A stretch of DNA of 64,000 nt from Burkholderia sp. SRS-W-2-2016. Lineage in GTDB: Bacteria > Pseudomonadota > Gammaproteobacteria > Burkholderiales > Burkholderiaceae. Under the pieces are notes generated by a model, which was given only the letters and a program-made list of their open reading frames with translations, had not been told where the DNA came from and did no database searches. Location of the stretch: contig NZ_MSDV01000046.1 in assembly GCF_001931485.1 (NCBI RefSeq), positions 186,001 through 250,000 on the forward strand. The letters are read 5' to 3'. The translations under genes were made by a program, and so were the position numbers. Each line of letters starts with the position of its first letter. Position 1 is the first letter of the stretch. This document shows positions 58,951-64,000 of this stretch, piece by piece.

Positions 58951-59043
58951 TCAGCGCGCGGGGCCGGAGAACTGCTCGAAGCGGCGGGCGGCGGGAATGC
59001 TCGAGATGCCGCGCTCGCGCGGCTGGCTATGGCTGCCAGTCAT
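58951..59043 (-). CDS. Possible 30-residue leader peptide before iclR
   Basis: A small ORF starting ATG at 59043 with GAGG about six bases upstream encodes 30 residues (starting MTGSHSQPRERG) and stops 30 bases before iclR. Composition is polar and Arg/Ser-rich, with no signal peptide. It lies inside the mRNA predicted from the iclR promoter. It may be translated and influence iclR expression, or it may be chance; I do not recognise it. Confidence 0.3.
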   Translation of the reverse strand: MTGSHSQPRERGISSIPAARRFEQFSGPAR

Positions 59044-59128
59044 GGTGGGCCTCGTCTCCGGTTTTTTGTGTCGCTAGTCGCGTGGTCGGCGGGCTGAAAG
59101 CGCGTGACTCGCGGTGCGTGTTGGCTGG

Positions 59129-59164
59129 ATTGTAGGGCGAGTTTTGCGAATCACCAATATGTGA
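59129..59164 (-). promoter_or_regulatory. iclR operon promoter with overlapping palindrome
   Basis: On the minus strand TTGGTG (59152-59157) and TACAAT (59129-59134) are 17 bases apart. The inverted repeat TCAC-CAATAT-GTGA (59151-59164) overlaps the -35, and a related half site ATATAGTGAGA lies just beyond. This is a plausible binding site for the IclR protein encoded downstream. Confidence 0.6.
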
Positions 59165-59226
59165 ATGTTGAGTCCATATAGTGAGATTTTAGTTGTCGAT
59201 CAGGGGCTTAGCGGCGCTGCGCGGAC

Positions 59227-59252
59227 GCAAAAAAGCCCGCGCGCGGCGGGCT
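59227..59252 (-). terminator. Terminator of the rnb-aroE-mtgA transcript
   Basis: On the minus strand AAGCCCGC and GCGGGCTT form a stem followed by a run of U. It lies about 130 bases after the mtgA stop and upstream of the iclR promoter, separating the two operons. Confidence 0.78.
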
Positions 59253-59379
59253 TCATGCTGAGGAGAACGGTGGAGATGGCGAGGCTTTCGGCGGCCGGGC
59301 GCGAGTCGCGCGATGGCTAGTTGCACTCACTAGTTGCGCCAGCGGCGCGGCTCATTGCGTGAGCCGTGATGCAGCGGTT

Positions 59380-60141
59380 TCACTCCGGCAATTCGGCCGC
59401 GCCCATGCGCCGCGCGATCACCCGCGAGCGTTGCGCGAGATACGCCGAATTCCTGTGTTCATCGAAGTATTTCGGGCGCGGCAGCATCACCGCGAGGCGC
59501 GCGGCCTGAGCGGCCGAGAGCTTGCTCGCCGAAGTCTTGTAGTAGTACTGCGCGGCCGCCTCGGCGCCGTACACGCCGTTGCCCCACTCGACCGAATTCA
59601 GATAGATCTCGAAGATGCGCTGCTTGTCCATCAGCGTTTCGAGCATCCACGTGATGATCAGCTCCTGCCCTTTGCGGATATAGCTCTTCTCGCGCGACAG
59701 AAACAGATTGCGCGCGAGCTGCTGCGAGATCGTCGAGCCGCCGCGCACGATCCGGCCTTTCGCCTTGTTGCGCTCCCACGCCTGCAGGATCGCATCGGTT
59801 TCGTAGCCGTTGTTGTTGACGAAGTTCGCGTCTTCGGACGCGATGATCGCGCGCTTCAGGTTGCGCGAGATCTGCTCATACGGCACCCAGGTGCGCTGCA
59901 CCGCGAGGTCCGGCCGGTCCTGCGACAGACGCCACGCGTCCGAGCGCATGAACGCGGTCGAGCGTGGATCGACGACGTTCCACAGCGCGATCTGCGCGAA
60001 GTAGTACGCCTGGGTGGCGAGCCATGCGAACGCCAGCACCGCGATCAGATAAGCGAGCCAGCGCAGCGGACCGGGCCGCCTGCCGTGGCCGCCGTGGCTG
60101 ACCTGAGCGCGTGCGCCTTCGGCGCGCCGCATGGCTGTCAT
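59380..60141 (-). CDS. mtgA: Monofunctional peptidoglycan glycosyltransferase
   Basis: The 253-residue protein has a short cytoplasmic N-terminus, one membrane helix (about residues 28-50), and a GT51 domain that polymerises lipid II into glycan strands. The catalytic glutamate is in AIIASEDANFVNNNGYE, followed by GRIVRGGSTISQQLARNLFLSREK and EIYLNSVEWGNGVYG. No transpeptidase domain is attached, as expected for MtgA. It follows aroE by seven bases; the start at 60141 or three codons later is equally good. Confidence 0.95.
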   Translation of the reverse strand: MTAMRRAEGARAQVSHGGHGRRPGPLRWLAYLIAVLAFAWLATQAYYFAQIALWNVVDPRSTAFMRSDAWRLSQDRPDLAVQRTWVPYEQISRNLKRAIIASEDANFVNNNGYETDAILQAWERNKAKGRIVRGGSTISQQLARNLFLSREKSYIRKGQELIITWMLETLMDKQRIFEIYLNSVEWGNGVYGAEAAAQYYYKTSASKLSAAQAARLAVMLPRPKYFDEHRNSAYLAQRSRVIARRMGAAELPE

Positions 60142-60148
60142 CGCGCGC

Positions 60149-61012
60149 TCAGGCGGGCGACGGCGCGCTCAGCAGCGCGCGCAATTCGGCGAGCACCGGC
60201 GCGCCGTCCGGGCGCACGCCGCGCCACACGTAAAACGATTCGGCGGCCTGTTCGACCAGCATGCCGAGACCGTCGGCCCCACGCGCGCCGAGCTTGGCCG
60301 CATGCGCCATGAACACCGTCGGCTGCGCGCCGTACATCATGTCGTACGCGAGCGTGCCGTTGCCGAACGCGCGGTCGTCGCACTCGGGCAACGACGCGTC
60401 GAGGCTGCCGGCGGTCGCGTTGACGATCACGTCGTACTGGCCCGCTTCGATTGCCTGCGCGCTGCCGCCGGTGAGCCGGCAGTGCGCGTCGCTTGCGGCC
60501 TGTGCGAATTGCGCGACCAGCGCTTCGGCTTTTTCAGCGGTGCGGTTGACGATGGTCAGCGTGTGCGGCGCGCGGTCCAGCATCGGCAGCACCACGCCGC
60601 GGGCGGCGCCGCCCGCGCCGAGCAGCAGGATGCGCGCGCCTTTCAGCGGCACGCCCAGATTCACTTCGATGTCGCGCACGAGGCCGAAGCCGTCGGTGTT
60701 GTCGCCATAGATGCCGTCCGCGTCGATCCGCAGCGTATTGACCGCGCCGGCCGCCGCCGCGCGCGGCGACAGCGTGGTCGCGAACGCGTGCGCGTCGAGC
60801 TTGAACGGCACGGTCACGTTCAGACCGCGCCCGCCCGCGTCGATGAACGCGCGCACGTGCGGCACGAATGCATCGACCGGCGCCAGCAGATGACCGTAGT
60901 CGATCGGCTCACCGGTCTGCGCGGCGAAGCGGCCGTGGATGAACGGCGACTTGCTATGGCCGACCGGGTTGCCGATGACCGCGTAACGGTCGCGTGCTGC
61001 GTTGCTGCTCAT
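60149..61012 (-). CDS. aroE: Shikimate dehydrogenase
   Basis: The 287-residue NADPH enzyme reduces 3-dehydroshikimate in aromatic amino acid synthesis. It shows YAVIGNPVGHSKSPFIHGRFA at the N-terminus, the catalytic lysine in LNVTVPFKLDA, and the nucleotide-binding LLLGAGGAARGV with NRTAEKA. Its ATG overlaps the preceding exoribonuclease stop as ATGA, so the two are translationally coupled, and mtgA follows closely. Confidence 0.95.
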   Translation of the reverse strand: MSSNAARDRYAVIGNPVGHSKSPFIHGRFAAQTGEPIDYGHLLAPVDAFVPHVRAFIDAGGRGLNVTVPFKLDAHAFATTLSPRAAAAGAVNTLRIDADGIYGDNTDGFGLVRDIEVNLGVPLKGARILLLGAGGAARGVVLPMLDRAPHTLTIVNRTAEKAEALVAQFAQAASDAHCRLTGGSAQAIEAGQYDVIVNATAGSLDASLPECDDRAFGNGTLAYDMMYGAQPTVFMAHAAKLGARGADGLGMLVEQAAESFYVWRGVRPDGAPVLAELRALLSAPSPA

Positions 61013-63135
61013 CGTCCCGGCTCCGTGATGTGCTGGTCGGTGTCGTTGGTGTCGCCGTTGGTGTCACCATCAGGTTTGCCGTCGGCCGCGTCGTCTGCCG
61101 CGTTCTCCGCGCCGCCGTCCGCTTCCGCTTCGGCCTCTGCCTCACTCTCGGCGCTCTCGTCGGCGCTGTCGAGCAGTTCTTCTTCGTCGCCGTCTTCCGC
61201 TTCCCCGGCTTCAGCGCCGCTCGTGACGGCCGGCGCGTCGAGCACGTGCAGCAGACGCACCGATGCTTCGATCGTCAGCTCGTCGAGCGACATCACTTCC
61301 ATCAGCAGACGCGTGCCGCGCGCATGCACGCCGAGACCCGGCACGTGCAGCAGCAGCGGAATCTCTTCGAGGCGAACCAGATCGCCCTTCACGACCGACG
61401 CCACCACCTGCTTGCGCTCTTCCTGCTTGAGCCAGCGCAGACACCAGAAGTACTCCATCCGGCGCTGATAGTCGGCGTACGCGGTGTAGGTGTCGTCGAA
61501 GCCCTGCACGACCGCGAACAGGTCGGCGTCCTTCGGCTTGAACGGCGCGGCGAGCTTGGCGGTCACGCCGTGCTGCACGCACGCGATCAGCTGCCACTGG
61601 TTCACGAGGTCGACGTAGCGGCGCAGCGGCGAGGTGCTCCACGCGTACTGGGTGACGCCGAGGCCTTCGTGCGGCGCCGCGTTGGTCTGCATGCGGGTGC
61701 GCTTCGGGCCGCTCGGCGCGCCGAACGCGCGCTGCGTGCGATAGATGCCCGGCACGCCGTGATCGTGCAGGAACGCGCCCCACGACGAGTTCGCGAGAAT
61801 CGCCAGTTCGGCGACGATCGTGTCGAGCGGCGAACCGCGCCGGCGCGGAGTGATCGTGATGTGCTCGCCTTCCACATAGAAGTTGAAGTCGCTGTTGCGC
61901 TGCACTTCGCGGCGCAGACCGTAGCCGGCGCGCGCGGCCTGGCGCTTTTCGAACAGCGCCTGCGCGAACGGCCACAGCACCGCGATGTCGTCCTTGTGCG
62001 CGTATTCGCCGGTGCCGGCGGCGAGCGCCTCTTCGGTGACGATCTCGTCGAGCGTGTTGTGACGCAGATTGCTCTTCACGAACACGCGCTCGGCGCGCGT
62101 CTCGCTCGCGACGATCTCCTGCGTCTCGCGATTGACGATCACATACAGCGACAGCGCCGGGCGATAGTCGCCCTCGCCGAGCGTGAAGGTTTCGACGACG
62201 CTGTCCGGCAGCATCGTGATCTTGTCGCCGGGCATGTAAACAGTGGACAGGCGCGCGCGCGCGATCGCGTCGACCTCGTCGCCGCGCTGGATGCCGAGCG
62301 CCGGCGCGGCGATGTGCACGCCGATGCGCACGCGACCGTCGGCCAGATGCTCGACCGAGAACGCGTCGTCGATTTCGGTGGTGGTGACGTCGTCGATCGA
62401 GAACGCCTCTACGTTCGCTTGCGGCAGATCATCCGGCACGAGTGCGGGAGCGACCGGCGGAAAACCGGTGCCGTGCGGGAAGAATTCCGACAGGAACTTC
62501 GCCTCGTGCAGCGCGCGCGGCGACGCGATCGCGCCGTTTTCGAGCATCAACCGCGCCTGCGAAATCCCGCGCGCGGCGGCGGCGCCTTCGAGCGCCTTGT
62601 ATTCGATCGTGTTCTTGTCCGGCTTCGTCAGCAGCCCAAGCGCCTTCGCGCCGACGAACGCTTCCGGCAGACGGCCTTCCTTCAGCTCTTCCTCGTACTG
62701 CGCCTGCACCAGCGCCTGCTGACGTTTGCGCTCGAGCCCCGCAAGCGCCATCTTCAGCTGCTCCTGCGGCGCGCGCTGGTACATGCCGCGGCCCTTGCGG
62801 CGGAAGTAGACCGGCGCGCCATGCATGCGCAGCACCAGCGCCGCACGCTCGGTCGCGCCGAAGCTCGCGCCGAAATACTCGGCGCCGAGCGTCGCGAACG
62901 GGAATTCGTCGTCAGGCGCGCATTCCCACAGGAAGTCCAGATCGATCTCCTGCGCGAGCGCGTCGGCCTGCTGCATCAATTCCGCGGCGGTGGGCTTCTC
63001 GAATTCGATCAGCACATCTTTCGCACGCACCTTCGCGCGCCGGCCGCCCGGCAACTCGACCTGAAACGCGTCACCCTGGCGCGACAGCACGCTGCCGGCC
63101 TTGAAACTGCCCGATTCCTCGAAGAAAACGTTCAC
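61009..63135 (-). CDS. RNase II/RNB family exoribonuclease with acidic C-terminal tail
   Basis: The 708-residue protein has the RNB catalytic domain in its middle, with the acidic metal site in SIDDVTTTEIDDAFSVEHLADGRVRIGVHIA and the RNA-channel block STSPLRRYVDLVNQWQL. It degrades RNA 3' to 5'. The N-terminal region is unlike classical cold-shock domains. The last 75 residues are strongly acidic and repetitive (runs of Glu-Ala and of Gly-Asp-Thr-Asn). It begins with GTG and heads the rnb-aroE-mtgA operon. Assignment to rnb or rnr is left open. Confidence 0.88.
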   Translation of the reverse strand: MNVFFEESGSFKAGSVLSRQGDAFQVELPGGRRAKVRAKDVLIEFEKPTAAELMQQADALAQEIDLDFLWECAPDDEFPFATLGAEYFGASFGATERAALVLRMHGAPVYFRRKGRGMYQRAPQEQLKMALAGLERKRQQALVQAQYEEELKEGRLPEAFVGAKALGLLTKPDKNTIEYKALEGAAAARGISQARLMLENGAIASPRALHEAKFLSEFFPHGTGFPPVAPALVPDDLPQANVEAFSIDDVTTTEIDDAFSVEHLADGRVRIGVHIAAPALGIQRGDEVDAIARARLSTVYMPGDKITMLPDSVVETFTLGEGDYRPALSLYVIVNRETQEIVASETRAERVFVKSNLRHNTLDEIVTEEALAAGTGEYAHKDDIAVLWPFAQALFEKRQAARAGYGLRREVQRNSDFNFYVEGEHITITPRRRGSPLDTIVAELAILANSSWGAFLHDHGVPGIYRTQRAFGAPSGPKRTRMQTNAAPHEGLGVTQYAWSTSPLRRYVDLVNQWQLIACVQHGVTAKLAAPFKPKDADLFAVVQGFDDTYTAYADYQRRMEYFWCLRWLKQEERKQVVASVVKGDLVRLEEIPLLLHVPGLGVHARGTRLLMEVMSLDELTIEASVRLLHVLDAPAVTSGAEAGEAEDGDEEELLDSADESAESEAEAEAEADGGAENAADDAADGKPDGDTNGDTNDTDQHITEPGR

Positions 63136-63376
63136 TCAATAACTCTCGTTCTGACTTGCATCTGCCGGCGCGCCCGATCCAGTTTAGCGATCGATCACTG
63201 CGTGCGCGGCACGGCAACCTGTTCGTGATGAAGAAGCCGCCGCGCGCAGCACGCACGCCAGCGGGTTGAATTTTGTGTCCGGCGACTGGGGGCCGCATCA
63301 CGCCGCGGCCGCCCGGGTATATATAGCTTTTGTCGCGCGCGACCGGTGCGTGTTCCGCCGCCGGTGGCCGGCCTGC
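63136..63376. other. Intergenic region between the YqiA-like gene and the exoribonuclease gene
   Basis: A TATATATA stretch near 63320-63327 is the only AT-rich patch in this GC-rich gap and could be a minus-strand -10 region, but no convincing -35 accompanies it. No terminator or ORF is evident. Confidence 0.4.
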
Positions 63377-63991
63377 TCAGACGGTCGCTTGCGGCGCCGG
63401 CGGCACCGCGTGCGCGGCGTCGCAGAACGCCACGACCTGATCGAGGTACTGCGCGAACTCGCTGATCGCGTGGTCGCTGCCTTCGATCAGCGTGGTGCGT
63501 GCGCCCGGATAATGCGCGAGCATTTCGCGGTAGTCGAGCACTTCGTCGCCGGTGGCGGCCACCAGATAATAGCGTTCGGGGCGCGTAATCGACGCGACGC
63601 CGAGCGCGCGCAATTCATCCAGATGATGCGGCTCGACCACGATGCTGCCGCCGCCATGCCACAACGGCTGCTCGCCCAGATACGCGCTGAGGTCGCGCTG
63701 CGGCACGACCGCCGGGTTCAGCAGCACGGCCGGCCAGCCGTGCTTCTCGGCCAGATGAGTCGCGAAATAGCCGCCCAGCGAGCTGCCGATCACCGTCACA
63801 CGCTGCGCGCCGCCTTTGCCGCGAGCCTCGGCGACCAGCTTCTCGGCAAGCGCGACCGTCTCGAACGGCGACACCGGCAGCATCGGACAGCACCATTCGT
63901 CGGCGCGGCCGAGTTCGGCCAGATGCGCGGCGAGCACGCGCGCCTTGAACGAATTCGGCGACGAGCGGAAACCGTGCAGATAGAGAATCAC
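63377..63991 (-). CDS. YqiA/YcfP-like alpha/beta-hydrolase
   Basis: The 204-residue protein has the N-terminal oxyanion segment LYLHGFRSSPNSFKARVLA, a nucleophile elbow GSSLGGYFA with the serine, and a late histidine in IEGSDHAISEF, a normal esterase triad. YqiA is a small cytoplasmic esterase of unclear physiological substrate. The GTG at 63991 starts the conserved block; the window ends just upstream, so a longer start cannot be excluded. Confidence 0.87.
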   Translation of the reverse strand: MILYLHGFRSSPNSFKARVLAAHLAELGRADEWCCPMLPVSPFETVALAEKLVAEARGKGGAQRVTVIGSSLGGYFATHLAEKHGWPAVLLNPAVVPQRDLSAYLGEQPLWHGGGSIVVEPHHLDELRALGVASITRPERYYLVAATGDEVLDYREMLAHYPGARTTLIEGSDHAISEFAQYLDQVVAFCDAAHAVPPAPQATV

Positions 63992-64000
63992 GACGCGCCT

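Overview
The window is GC-rich (roughly 64-66 %), densely coded, and carries ordinary core chromosome genes of a betaproteobacterium of the Burkholderiaceae, most likely Burkholderia or Paraburkholderia. The basis is protein resemblance (ErpA, HexR, DctA, GltIJKL, type-2 PyrF), gene neighbourhoods such as bamE/fur, cbbT-gapA, rplM-rpsI and edd-eda/hexR, and codon use. I see no phage, IS element, integron, CRISPR array, tRNA or rRNA. Convergent gene pairs are repeatedly separated by compact bidirectional terminators.

Layout. 1-5.3 kb: the end of anmK, erpA, the rplM-rpsI ribosomal operon with a clear sigma70 promoter, an unannotated small RNA candidate with anti-Shine-Dalgarno loops (about 1886-1972, minus), an OsmC protein, RNase P RNA (rnpB), a DUF3025 gene and pyrC. 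5.4-14 kb: a glutamine amidotransferase, the glutamate/aspartate ABC importer gltIJKL, glutamate dehydrogenase, a LysR regulator and purB. 14-20 kb: gluconate uptake and kinase (gntT-like, gntK), the Entner-Doudoroff operon edd-eda, and divergent hexR with two HexR-like operators. 20-30 kb: hemJ, proA, holA, lptE, leuS, exbD, exbB, dapB, bamE and divergent fur. 30.5-34.5 kb: ureide use (allA, allantoicase, dctA-like transporter) with a divergent GntR/FCD repressor and matching palindromic operators. 34.6-40.2 kb: gapA, tkt, speE-like, a VOC protein and rsmE. 40.3-41.8 kb: a secreted RNase Sa/barnase-like ribonuclease with a barstar-like gene directly downstream, then a gene-free stretch with a second structured RNA candidate. 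41.8-48.1 kb: maeB, thiL, pgpA, pncC, a DUF985 cupin whose 3' end has two decayed tandem copies, and pyrF.

48.2-59.2 kb is one long minus-strand sugar-acid operon: iclR, dgoK, dgoA, SDR, araF-, araG- and araH-like genes, a second SDR, an SMP-30 lactonase and an aldose epimerase. Together they predict import of L-arabinose or D-galactose, non-phosphorylative oxidation to the aldonate, and phosphorylation and cleavage of the 2-keto-3-deoxy acid. The aldonate dehydratase is not in the window. 59.4-64 kb: mtgA, aroE, an RNase II family exoribonuclease with an acidic tail, and a YqiA-like esterase.

The most noteworthy non-coding items are the anti-SD sRNA candidate beside rplM, the plus-strand RNA candidate at about 41.5-41.69 kb, and the paired operator sites for HexR, the GntR/FCD regulator and IclR.
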